From positions 1-11,099 of the forward strand of contig WGEM01000610.1 in the NCBI GenBank assembly GCA_015492755.1: a DNA stretch of 11,099 nt, read 5' to 3'. The notes beneath the pieces were generated by a model. It worked only from the letters and a program-made list of their open reading frames with translations, did not search any database and was not told where the DNA came from. The number at the start of each line of letters is the position of its first letter. The first letter of the stretch is position 1. Both the position numbers and the translations under genes were made by a program. Shown in pieces: positions 1 through 6,889 of this stretch. This DNA comes from Gemmatimonadota bacterium. GTDB lineage: Bacteria; Gemmatimonadota; Gemmatimonadetes; Longimicrobiales; Gaopeijiaceae.

Positions 1-1071
<1,071 letters not shown>

Positions 1072-1080
1072 GGTTCCGAA

Positions 1081-1137
1081 AGGTTTCGCCCATCGGAAAC
1101 CTCGCCGGCAGGTATGCGAACCCGAGGTTCGGATACC
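1081..1137 (+). repeat. Two successive hairpins in the groEL 3' region
   Basis: Two inverted repeats follow the groEL stop. In the first, AGGTTTC (1081-1087) pairs with GAAACCT (1096-1102) across an 8-base loop. In the second, GGTATGCGAACC (1111-1122) pairs with GGTTCGGATACC (1126-1137), giving 12 positions with one G-G mismatch and a 3-base loop. Neither is followed by a T-run, so they are not classical terminators. They could protect the 3' end of the groEL transcript or be remnants of a palindromic repeat. Their function is unknown. Confidence 0.5.
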
Positions 1138-1178
1138 CTCCGCGAGAGCGGCATGCTTCGCACGTCGCCGAGGGAGCG

Positions 1179-1218
1179 GCGGCCCGGTCACCGGACACGG
1201 TGGCCGGGCCGCTTCGCG
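1179..1218 (+). terminator. Terminator-like hairpin after groEL
   Basis: Bases 1179-1192 pair with 1199-1212 over 14 positions: 13 Watson-Crick pairs plus one G-T wobble, with a 6-base GGACAC loop. The tail reads TTCGCGTT rather than a T-run. The position between groEL and an unrelated gene, and the very high predicted stability, favour a transcription terminator. The poor U-tract leaves a purely structural or Rho-assisted role possible. Confidence 0.65.
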
Positions 1219-1291
1219 TTCCGGGGGGCGACAGCACGGCGGCCGGCACGGCGGGTTGTGCCAAGCGGGCGTGCCGGGGTAGCGTAGGGCC

Positions 1292-1831
1292 GTGGACACC
1301 ATCATCGAGTGGCTCACGGAGCTGCACGCCGCGCACCCCGAACTCCGTCTGGACCTCCTGGGGCACCTCCTCCTGGCCACCGTGCTGGGGGGCGCCATCG
1401 GCTTCGAACGCCAGCACGCCCACAAGCCGGCGGGGCTGCGCACCAACATCCTCATCTGCGTGGGCGCCGCGCTCCTCACCGACCTCTCGGTGAGGACGGC
1501 GCTCCTGTCGGAGGGCCCGGCGGATCCGGCGCGGATCTCCGCCCAGATCGTGTCGGGGATCGGTTTTCTGGGGGCGGGAGTGATTCTCCAGGCACGTGGG
1601 AGCGTGACCGGCCTCACCACCGCCGCCACCATGTGGGTGGTGGCCGCCATCGGGATGAACGTGGGCTCCGGCGCGGTCATCGAGGCGGTGGGCGCCACGG
1701 TTCTGGTGCTCTTCGTGCTCATCCCTCTCCGGTGGCTGGAGGGGCGCCCGGCGCCGGGGCCGTCGCCGGTGAGCGCTGCGGTGGGTGGGGAGGCGGGCGG
1801 TGCAGGCGACGAAGGGGGCGACGGCGCGTGA
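1292..1831 (+). CDS. MgtC/SapB-family inner-membrane protein, short form
   Basis: The 179-residue product matches the conserved N-terminal membrane domain of the MgtC/SapB family. The signature pieces appear in order: GGAIGFERQ (33-41), AGLRTNILICVGAAL (47-61), DPARISAQIVSGIGFLGAGV (78-97) and GLTTAATMWVVAAIG (107-121). About five hydrophobic segments are seen between residues 20 and 150. Family members are linked to magnesium-limited growth and, in Salmonella, to inhibition of the F-type ATPase; the role of this copy is unknown. The C-terminal ACT-like domain of full MgtC is absent and is replaced by a low-complexity Gly/Ala/Pro tail. The start is GTG 1292: an in-frame TAG at 1280-1282 rules out any earlier start, and the Shine-Dalgarno is weak. 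The stop TGA (1829-1831) overlaps the GTG start of apt by two bases, implying co-translation. Confidence 0.93.
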   Translation: MDTIIEWLTELHAAHPELRLDLLGHLLLATVLGGAIGFERQHAHKPAGLRTNILICVGAALLTDLSVRTALLSEGPADPARISAQIVSGIGFLGAGVILQARGSVTGLTTAATMWVVAAIGMNVGSGAVIEAVGATVLVLFVLIPLRWLEGRPAPGPSPVSAAVGGEAGGAGDEGGDGA

Positions 1832-2358
1832 CGGACATCCGGAGCTTCATCCGCACCGTGCCCGACTGGCCGAAGCCGGGCATCCTGTTCCGCGACGTCA
1901 CCGGGCTCCTGGAGGACGCCCGGGGTCTACGCATCGCGGTGGACACCATCGTGCAGCGCTACACGGGCGTGCCCCTGGACGTGGTGGCGGGGATCGAGGC
2001 GCGGGGATTCATCTTCGGCACCGCCGTGGCCTACCAGCTGGGCGTGGGCTTCGTGCCCATCCGAAAGGCGGGAAAACTCCCCGGCAAGGTGGTGGGTGTG
2101 GACTACGAGCTGGAGTACGGAACCGATCGGATGGAGATGCACGCGCACGCCATCGAGCCGGGCGCCCGCGTCCTCCTCATCGACGATCTCATCGCCACCG
2201 GCGGGACGGCGATGGCCGCCGTCGAGCTCATCCGGGGGCGTGGCGGCGCGGTGCACGAGGCCTGTTTCGTCATCGATCTCCCGGAGCTGGGGGGTGCCCG
2301 GCGCCTGAGGGGGGAAGGTGTGGAATGTTTCGCGCTCTGCTCCTTCGACGGTCACTGA
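1828..2358 (+). CDS. apt: Adenine phosphoribosyltransferase
   Basis: This cytosolic enzyme salvages adenine, converting adenine plus PRPP to AMP and pyrophosphate. The 176 residues align end to end with E. coli Apt: PDWPKPGILFRDVTGLLED (12-30), GIEARGFIFG (55-64), VPIRKAGKLPG (77-87) and YELEYGTD (93-100). The PRPP-binding loop VLLIDDLIATGGT (115-127) keeps both acidic residues and the TGGT turn. The GTG start at 1828 overlaps the upstream mgtC-like stop as GTGA. A G-rich Shine-Dalgarno (1812-1818, AAGGGGG) sits nine bases upstream inside that gene, so translational coupling is likely. The frame stays open upstream through the MgtC gene, but family length and the PDWPKPGI start region place the true N-terminus here. 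Nothing about the enzyme itself is unusual. Confidence 0.97.
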   Translation: MTDIRSFIRTVPDWPKPGILFRDVTGLLEDARGLRIAVDTIVQRYTGVPLDVVAGIEARGFIFGTAVAYQLGVGFVPIRKAGKLPGKVVGVDYELEYGTDRMEMHAHAIEPGARVLLIDDLIATGGTAMAAVELIRGRGGAVHEACFVIDLPELGGARRLRGEGVECFALCSFDGH

Positions 2359-2466
2359 CGACGCACGCAGGACATCTGCCGTGGATCCTGGTGGACCGGA
2401 TGGGGTTCACAGTACCGCGGGGATGTGCCCCGGACGCGTTGATTCCCGAGTGAAGGAGGACTGGAT

Positions 2467-2871
2467 ATGAGCGAGACGACGACGGCCTACGGCCTCAGGA
2501 AGACGGTGCAGGGCGACGTGGATGCCGTGGACGCGCGGGTGCGGGAGGCCCTGAAGGCGGAGGGGTTCGGCGTCCTCACGGAGATCGACGTGAAGGCGAC
2601 CCTCAAGGAGAAGCTGGACGTGGACTTCCGCCCGTACCGGATTCTGGGCGCGTGCAATCCCCCGCTGGCGCACCAGGCGCTGACGGCGGAGCGTGACATC
2701 GGTCTCCTCCTGCCCTGTAACGTGGTGGTGTATGAGGGCGACGAGCCCGGGACCACGGTGGTGGCGGCGGTGGACCCTGTCGTGCAGCTCGGCGTCACCG
2801 GCCGGGAGGAGCTGGAGCCGCTGGCGCGTGAGGTGCGGGCCCGCATGGAGCGGGTGCTGGAGGCCCTGTAG
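2467..2871 (+). CDS. DUF302 family protein
   Basis: A 134-residue soluble protein covering one complete DUF302 domain. The hallmark stretch is present: PYRILGACNPPLAHQAL (56-72), followed by IGLLLPCNVVVYE (78-90), with single cysteines at 63 and 84. The N-terminal part (VDAVDARVREALKAEGFGV, 18-36) is the usual first helix before the ITEID-like strand. No signal peptide or membrane segment is seen. The biochemical function of DUF302 is not established; the fold is a small alpha/beta sandwich, and members are often found near redox or metal genes. The start is well fixed by AAGGAGGA at 2453-2460 with a six-base spacer to ATG, the best ribosome site in the window, suggesting good expression. It probably has its own promoter in the 108-base gap after apt, but I could not identify one. 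Confidence 0.9.
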   Translation: MSETTTAYGLRKTVQGDVDAVDARVREALKAEGFGVLTEIDVKATLKEKLDVDFRPYRILGACNPPLAHQALTAERDIGLLLPCNVVVYEGDEPGTTVVAAVDPVVQLGVTGREELEPLAREVRARMERVLEAL

Positions 2872-2880
2872 GGGCCGGCC

Positions 2881-2897
2881 CGAGCCGGGCAGGCTCG
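2881..2897 (+). terminator. Possible weak terminator hairpin after the DUF302 gene
   Basis: CGAGCC (2881-2886) pairs perfectly with GGCTCG (2892-2897) around a five-base loop, ten bases after the DUF302 stop. The following bases are TCGCCCCCCC, not a T-run. In DNA this GC-rich a 6-bp stem is weak evidence, so the call is tentative. Confidence 0.25.
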
Positions 2898-2923
2898 TCG
2901 CCCCCCCTGGCGGAAGTTGCCGC

Positions 2924-3136
2924 ATGGCGCGCTACGTGGAGCCCCATCGGATCTGGCCGCTGCTGGCCTACGCCGCGGCGGCGTTCGCCTTCGTCCTCAC
3001 CACCCCGAGCTGGCTCCCGCAGCGCCTCCTCGGATGGCCGCTCACGGTGTCCTGGCTGCTGCTCTTCCCCCTGGGTGGCTGGTGGGTCTGGCGCCTGAGC
3101 GGTGGCCGGGGTCCGGACACAAGGGACCCTCGGTGA
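2924..3136 (+). CDS. Small membrane protein with two predicted helices, function unknown
   Basis: A 70-residue ORF from ATG 2924 to TGA 3134-3136. It begins with a short soluble stretch, followed by a hydrophobic segment (about residues 11-30, WPLLAYAAAAFAFVLTTPSW) and a second one (about 38-58, ending LGGWWVWRL). The C-terminus is charged and Arg/Asp-rich. The pattern of two helices joined by a Pro/Leu/Gly-rich link (LPQRLLGWPL) loosely resembles the small DUF3311-type proteins that accompany sodium/solute symporters, but no symporter is adjacent and I do not claim membership. The ribosome site is weak (GGAAG, 2912-2916). Two clean hydrophobic helices in a frame with a sensible start argue for a real gene over a chance ORF; the short length and high GC argue for caution. 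It may be co-transcribed with the DUF302 gene 52 bases upstream. Confidence 0.5.
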   Translation: MARYVEPHRIWPLLAYAAAAFAFVLTTPSWLPQRLLGWPLTVSWLLLFPLGGWWVWRLSGGRGPDTRDPR

Positions 3137-3184
3137 GCGAGCCGGAGCACCACCGGGCTGGCGACATCCGGGCGGCGGCGCGGC

Positions 3185-3331
3185 ATGAGGAAGGGGGTCT
3201 TCACCACCTTCGGCTCCCTGGTGGCGCATGAGGCGCATCACCGGGGGAGCATCCTCCTGACGCTGAAACTGTCCTGGCACATGCCGCCGAAGGATGTGGT
3301 GTACGGCATCTGGGACCGGGACCGGCGCTGA
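3185..3331 (+). pseudogene. C-terminal remnant of a DinB-fold (DinB_2 type) protein
   Basis: The frame reads 48 residues and contains LVAHEAHHRGSILLTLKL (12-29), then MPPKDVVYGIWDR (33-45) just before the stop. This is the characteristic C-terminal helix and tail of DinB_2-type four-helix proteins, in which the HEAHHRG motif supplies metal-ligand histidine(s) and the chain usually ends in a YGLWEW-like sequence. Full-length members have roughly 150-170 residues; only about the last 45 are present. The preceding bases encode the unrelated membrane protein, so the N-terminal helices and the remaining metal ligands are gone. No Shine-Dalgarno precedes ATG 3185. In the same frame the only upstream stop is the TGA of the membrane gene at 3134-3136. 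The likeliest reading is a decayed gene fragment left by deletion or insertion. Confidence 0.6.
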
Positions 3332-3370
3332 GGGGGGAAGAGAACGACCTCCGCGAGACAGGGAGGAACG

Positions 3371-4612
3371 ATGGGTGCCACGATGTGCGGTTCGGTTGCC
3401 TGGAGGGGGGCCGTGACGGCGATGACGCTCCTCGGGGTGGTGGCCTGCCACCCTGAGGCGGCGGAGCGTCCAGACCCCTTCTCCGCCGACACGCTCCGGC
3501 TCGAGGGGCCGGAGATCCGCATCGGCGCCGTGGACGACCCCGTGTACGCGTTCCAGACCGTGACGCGCCTGGAAGTGGGCCCCGACGGGTCCGTCTATAC
3601 GCTTCACTTCAATGAGCCCCAGGTGCGCCGTTGGTATCCCGGCGGCACCTTCGCCGGGACCATCGGCCGGCAGGGAGAGGGCCCGGGGGAGTTCACGACG
3701 CCGGGTGATCTCGGGTTTTTCGGTGAGGACACGCTGTGGGTCGTGGACCGGAGAGCGTATCGCGTCCACTTCTTCACGCCCGATGGAGAATTCCTGGGAT
3801 CCGTCAATCCCCGGGTGGAGCTGGGCGACGCCCAGCGGAATCCTCCGCGGCCCGAGCGCCCGCTGCGCGACGGGACATGGGCCGGTCAGGCGCCCGCGTG
3901 GTCGCGCGAGATCGCAACCGGGGAGCTCAGCTCGTCGGTGGTGGCCCACATGGATGCGGAGGGCCGCGTTCTGGACGAGGTGTGGCGTCAGCGCTTCGTG
4001 CCGCACGACGTCCTGGCGATCCTCCGGGAGGACGGGGGTGGGAGCTATTCACGCCAACCGTTCGGAGACAGCGACCTGACGGCCATGACGGATGAGGGTC
4101 TGCTGGTGCTCCATCGGCGGGTCTGGACGGGGGACGGCCCGGCGGAAGCCCGGCTCACATGGATCTCGTGGCAGGGGGATACGGTGCGCACCGCCGCCAT
4201 CCCGTACACACCCGTTCCGCTCCCTTCCGCGCGGGTGGACAGCGCGGTGCGCGCGCACACGGAGCGGATGCGCGCCTTCCTGGAGCGCGTCTCCCGCGAT
4301 ATGGCGGAGGGGGCGGCGGAGGAGCGGATCCGGGAGGCGATGTACGCGCCGGAATACCTCCCGCCGGCACGGGGTATGGTGGTGGCCGAGGACGGATCGG
4401 TGTGGGTGGAGCACTTCGACCCGGAGCCGGAAGGACGGGTCTGGTGGATCCTGGATCCGGAAGGCCGCCCCCGCGCCACGGCTGTCACGCCCGCGAGACT
4501 CACCGTGATGGCGGTGACGTCCGACGCGGTGTACGGGACCGAGCGTGGGGAGTTCGACGAGAGCTACATTGTGCGGTACCGGATCCGAAGGCCGGAGGAC
4601 CCGAGCCGCTGA
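3371..4612 (+). CDS. 6-bladed beta-propeller (NHL-like) lipoprotein
   Basis: A 413-residue exported protein. Residues 1-26 form a lipoprotein signal: a hydrophobic stretch from about 14 to 25 ends in a VVAC lipobox, with the lipidated Cys at 26. The mature part has repeated propeller-type strands: VTRLEVGPDGSVYTLHF (64-80), VRRWYPGGTFAGTIGRQG (85-102), EGPGEFTTPGDLGFFGEDTL (103-122), WVVDRRAYRVHFFTPDGEF (123-141), and a late blade around MVVAEDGSVWVEHF (336-349). GRQGEGPGEF followed by 'D.RA.RVHFFTPDGEF' is typical of the 6-bladed beta-propeller proteins common in Gemmatimonadota and Bacteroidota. These are presumed surface or periplasmic binding proteins with unknown ligands. A helical insert (about 286-325, Arg/Glu/Ala-rich) interrupts the blades. 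ATG 3371 follows GGGAGG (3361-3366) with a short four-base spacer; Met5 (3383) is an alternative start. It appears monocistronic. Confidence 0.88.
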   Translation: MGATMCGSVAWRGAVTAMTLLGVVACHPEAAERPDPFSADTLRLEGPEIRIGAVDDPVYAFQTVTRLEVGPDGSVYTLHFNEPQVRRWYPGGTFAGTIGRQGEGPGEFTTPGDLGFFGEDTLWVVDRRAYRVHFFTPDGEFLGSVNPRVELGDAQRNPPRPERPLRDGTWAGQAPAWSREIATGELSSSVVAHMDAEGRVLDEVWRQRFVPHDVLAILREDGGGSYSRQPFGDSDLTAMTDEGLLVLHRRVWTGDGPAEARLTWISWQGDTVRTAAIPYTPVPLPSARVDSAVRAHTERMRAFLERVSRDMAEGAAEERIREAMYAPEYLPPARGMVVAEDGSVWVEHFDPEPEGRVWWILDPEGRPRATAVTPARLTVMAVTSDAVYGTERGEFDESYIVRYRIRRPEDPSR

Positions 4613-4617
4613 GCTTC

Positions 4618-4638
4618 GCCGGTTGACCGGCTTCTTCG
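4618..4638 (+). terminator. Possible terminator after the propeller gene
   Basis: GCCGG (4618-4622) pairs with CCGGC (4627-4631) around a four-base TTGA loop, starting five bases after the propeller stop. It is followed by TTCTTCGC, the most T-rich tail in this gap. The stem is only five pairs, so it could be chance in GC-rich DNA, although its position suits a terminator. Confidence 0.35.
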
Positions 4639-4656
4639 CCGGGGCCATCCTTCGGC

Positions 4657-4708
4657 GCGCAGCGCTGTCCCCCGGGGCGCAGCGCGATCCCTGAGAAGAC
4701 CCCCGGGG
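4657..4708 (+). promoter_or_regulatory. Structured repeat-rich segment upstream of thrS (possible leader)
   Basis: This segment holds two copies of GCGCAGCGC (4657-4665 and 4677-4685) exactly 20 bases apart, and two copies of CCCCCGGGG (4669-4677 and 4700-4708). GCGCTG (4662-4667) can pair with CAGCGC (4680-4685). The CCCCGGGG in that loop (4670-4677) can pair with the downstream copy (4701-4708), which would form an H-type pseudoknot 34 bases before the thrS start. E. coli thrS is autoregulated by a structured leader, but no anticodon-like mimic is evident here. Chance pairing in GC-rich sequence is a real alternative. Confidence 0.3.
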
Positions 4709-4742
4709 CCGCTCCGGCAGCCCCGTAGCACGTGGTGAATCC

Positions 4743-6668
4743 ATGTCCAACGAAACCATCACCATCACCCTTCCCAACGGGGACATGCTGGAACTTCCCC
4801 GGGGCTCCACACCCGGCGACGTGGCGGCGGCCATCGGTCCGGGGCTGGCGAAAGCCGCCGTGGCGGCCCGCGTGGACGGCGTCGTGGTGGGGCTCGTGGA
4901 ACCCATCCAGCACGACGCCCGGGTGGAGATCCTCACCGAGAAGGACCCGGACGCGCTGCCGGTGCTGCGCCACTCGGCGGCCCACGTCCTGGCCACCGCG
5001 GTGCGGGAGCTCAGGCCCGGAGCGGGCATCGGGTTCGGGCCCGCCATCGACGAGGGGTTCTACTACGACTTCCAGGTGGAGGAGCCCTTCACGCCGGAGG
5101 ACCTGGAGACCTTCGAGTGGAAGATGACGGAGGTGGTGAGCGCCGATCAGCCCTTCGAGCGCCGGGAGGTGACCAAGGAGGAGGCGCGGGAGCTCTTCGC
5201 CGACGACCCGCTGAAGCTGGAACGCCTGGAAGAGTTCGACGACGACGAGGTCATCACCGTCTACAGGAACGGTCCCTTCCTGGATCTCTGCAAGGGTCCC
5301 CACGTGCCCAGCACCGGGCGGCTCAAGCACTTCAAGCTCCTCTCCACAGCCGGTGCGTACTGGAGGGGAGACGAGAAGCGCCAGATGCTGCAGCGCATCT
5401 ACGGCACGGCGTTCTTCCGCAGGTCCGATCTGGACGAATACCTGACCCGGCTGGAGGAGGCGAAGAAGCGTGATCACCGGGTGCTGGGAAAGCAGCTCGA
5501 CATCTTCTCCATCCAGGAGGAGGTGGGGCAGGGGCTGGTGCTCTGGCACCCGCGGGGCGGAATCATCCGCCACACCATCGAGGAGTTCCTGAAGGAGACC
5601 CTCCTGGACCACGGCTACGAGCTGGTCTATACCCCCCACGTAGCCAGCGAAGAGCTCTACCGCATCAGCGGGCACCTGGAGGTCTTCGAGGAGAACATGT
5701 TCCCACCCATGGAGGATGAGGGTGTGCGCTTCCGCATGAAGCCCATGAACTGCCCCCATCACTTCATGATCTACAAGACGCACACCCGCTCCTACCGGGA
5801 CCTCCCGCTCCGCTACGCCGAGCTGGGCACCTGCTACCGGTACGAGCGCTCCGGGGCGCTCCACGGGATGCTCCGGGTACGCGGGTTCACGCAGGACGAT
5901 GCCCACATCTTCGTGCGCCCCGACCAGATCGCGGAAGAGTACGACCGCCTGCTGGACCTGGCGGACTATCTCTTGAAGATCTTCGGCTACGAGTACCACG
6001 TGGCGCTCTCCACGAGGCCGGAGAAAGCCATCGGGGATCCCGCGGTCTACGACGCCGCCACCGACACGCTCCGCCAGATGCTGGAGCGACGGGGAATGGA
6101 GTACACGGTGGACGAAGGAGGGGGTGCCTTCTACGGGCCGAAGATCGACGTCATGGTGGTGGACGCCATCGGGCGTCGCTGGCAGGGCGGTACCTTCCAG
6201 CTGGACTTCCAGATGCCGGAGCGGTTCGGCCTGGAGTACGTGGGCGCCGACAACGCGCCACACAAGGCGGTGGTGATCCACCGGACGCTCCTGGGCTCCA
6301 TGGAGCGCTTCGTGGGCGGGCTCATCGAGCACTACGGCGGCGCCTTCCCGCCCTGGCTGGCGCCGGAGCAGGTGCGGGTGCTCCCGGTGAGCGAGCAGTG
6401 GGAATCCAGCGCGGCGGAGCTGGTGGCGGCCCTCCGGGACGCGGGGCTCCGGGCGACGCTGGCGTCCCGCGACACACTCGGCTCCAGGATCCGGGAGGCC
6501 GAGACGCTCAAGATCCCCTACATGGCGGTGATCGGCGAGCGCGAGGCCTCGGACGGCACGGTGGCGGTGCGGCGCCGCGGGGCGGGGAAGAAGCAGGAGG
6601 TGATGTCGCGCGAGGCGTTCGTGGCGCTGGTGCGTGATCGCGTGGCGAGTCGGGCGCTGGACGCTTGA
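4743..6668 (+). CDS. thrS: Threonine--tRNA ligase (ThrRS)
   Basis: A class II synthetase that charges tRNA-Thr in the cytosol. The 641 residues match the bacterial full-length architecture. An N-terminal TGS domain spans about 1-66. An editing domain follows, with HSAAH (His77, His81) and CKGPH (Cys183, His187), the metal/hydrolysis residues that remove mischarged serine. The class II catalytic core runs from about 245 to 535, and a C-terminal anticodon-binding domain from about 540 to 640. The catalytic zinc ligands are visible as Cys337 (KPMNCPHH), His388 (QDDAHIF) and His513 (VIHRTLLGSMERF). Motif 2 is CYRYERSG...RVRGFTQDDAH, and motif 3 is HRTLLGSMERF. The start ATG 4743 has only a poor Shine-Dalgarno (GGTG), and the upstream 130 bases can fold. 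It heads the thrS-infC-rpmI-rplT-pheST cluster, separated from infC by a terminator-bearing leader. No key residue is missing. Confidence 0.99.
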   Translation: MSNETITITLPNGDMLELPRGSTPGDVAAAIGPGLAKAAVAARVDGVVVGLVEPIQHDARVEILTEKDPDALPVLRHSAAHVLATAVRELRPGAGIGFGPAIDEGFYYDFQVEEPFTPEDLETFEWKMTEVVSADQPFERREVTKEEARELFADDPLKLERLEEFDDDEVITVYRNGPFLDLCKGPHVPSTGRLKHFKLLSTAGAYWRGDEKRQMLQRIYGTAFFRRSDLDEYLTRLEEAKKRDHRVLGKQLDIFSIQEEVGQGLVLWHPRGGIIRHTIEEFLKETLLDHGYELVYTPHVASEELYRISGHLEVFEENMFPPMEDEGVRFRMKPMNCPHHFMIYKTHTRSYRDLPLRYAELGTCYRYERSGALHGMLRVRGFTQDDAHIFVRPDQIAEEYDRLLDLADYLLKIFGYEYHVALSTRPEKAIGDPAVYDAATDTLRQMLERRGMEYTVDEGGGAFYGPKIDVMVVDAIGRRWQGGTFQLDFQMPERFGLEYVGADNAPHKAVVIHRTLLGSMERFVGGLIEHYGGAFPPWLAPEQVRVLPVSEQWESSAAELVAALRDAGLRATLASRDTLGSRIREAETLKIPYMAVIGEREASDGTVAVRRRGAGKKQEVMSREAFVALVRDRVASRALDA

Positions 6669-6834
6669 CCTCGCCGTCGCGATCGGTCAAATTGACGGTC
6701 CGCCCATAGGGTGGGTCACAATTCCATGAAGCGGACCGTGTGGACCTGCGGTCCCACCTTCAGGGCTCCACGGAGCTGACATGAGGGTCGCGTAGGTCGG
6801 CGTCTGGGCTGCTCCGGACGCCGTCCCAGGTCGC

Positions 6835-6863
6835 GGCCCGAGACGTGTCTCGGGCCTTTTTTT
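6835..6863 (+). terminator. Intrinsic terminator / attenuator upstream of infC
   Basis: GGCCCGAGAC (6835-6844) is perfectly complementary to GTCTCGGGCC (6847-6856). The innermost pair must open, giving a stem of nine pairs with a CGTG loop, followed directly by seven T (6857-6863). This is the only classical stem-plus-T-run terminator in the window. It ends 26 bases before the infC start, which suits either thrS termination or, given the competing upstream pairing, regulated attenuation of infC-rpmI-rplT. Confidence 0.9.
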
Positions 6864-6875
6864 GGTGGCCACAAC

Positions 6876-6880
6876 GGAGG
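6876..6880 (+). promoter_or_regulatory. Shine-Dalgarno that fixes the AUC start of infC
   Basis: GGAGG at 6876-6880 is nine bases upstream of ATC 6890. No ATG lies in the infC frame near this point, and in-frame TTG 6881 abuts the site with no spacer. The in-frame GTG 6845 sits in the terminator loop, so it cannot be translated from the terminated structure. The site therefore selects ATC as the start codon. Confidence 0.85.
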
Positions 6881-6889
6881 TTGGACGAC

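Larger units (their letters stand above)
6669..6889 (+). promoter_or_regulatory. infC-rpmI-rplT leader with attenuator (candidate L20-type leader)
   Basis: The 221 bases between thrS and infC contain no gene but are rich in pairing. Upstream hairpins include GGACCG (6733-6738) with CGGTCC (6749-6754), which competes with a bulged stem 6740-6746/6750-6757. The key element is near the end: CGTCTGGGCTGC (6801-6812) can pair with 6833-6845 (12 pairs including one G-U, with one bulged G at 6840). This captures the whole 5' arm of the intrinsic terminator at 6835-6863, so anti-terminator and terminator are mutually exclusive. In several bacteria, ribosomal protein L20, encoded two genes downstream, represses this operon through such a leader. 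An L20 site here is inferred from position, not recognised in sequence. A possible promoter is TTGACG (6692-6697) with CACAAT (6717-6722) at a long 19-base spacing; this is weak. Confidence 0.6.

Noticed and set aside
1309..1827. Upstream extension of the apt frame through the MgtC gene
   Set aside because: The extension is Arg/Gly/His-rich shadow sequence. Apt homology starts at 1828 with a good Shine-Dalgarno in place.
2418..2432. CGGGG/CCCCG hairpin after apt as a terminator
   Set aside because: There are only five pairs and no T-run, and it is 60 bases past the stop; in this base composition such stems arise by chance.
2795..4006. 403-codon minus-strand frame spanning three + strand features
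   Set aside because: It crosses the DUF302 end, the membrane protein, the DinB remnant and the propeller start, with low-complexity Pro/Arg/Ala sequence and no known motif.
4613..4742. T-box riboswitch ahead of thrS
   Set aside because: The conserved T-box sequence is absent, and the gap has no terminator with a T-run next to the start codon.
4500..6332. 610-codon open frame on the minus strand opposite thrS
   Set aside because: It lies exactly opposite a fully conserved gene. Long antisense frames are expected in GC-rich DNA with strong third-position bias, and its product has no recognisable motif.
6692..6722. TTGACG ... CACAAT as a sigma-70-type promoter for infC
   Set aside because: The 19-base spacer and poor -10 match make it unconvincing. 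It is mentioned only as a possibility in the leader entry.
6845..6889. GTG 6845 as the infC start
   Set aside because: It lies within the terminator hairpin loop, and the extra 15 residues are encoded by the stem, T-run and Shine-Dalgarno. The IF3 family begins at 6890.
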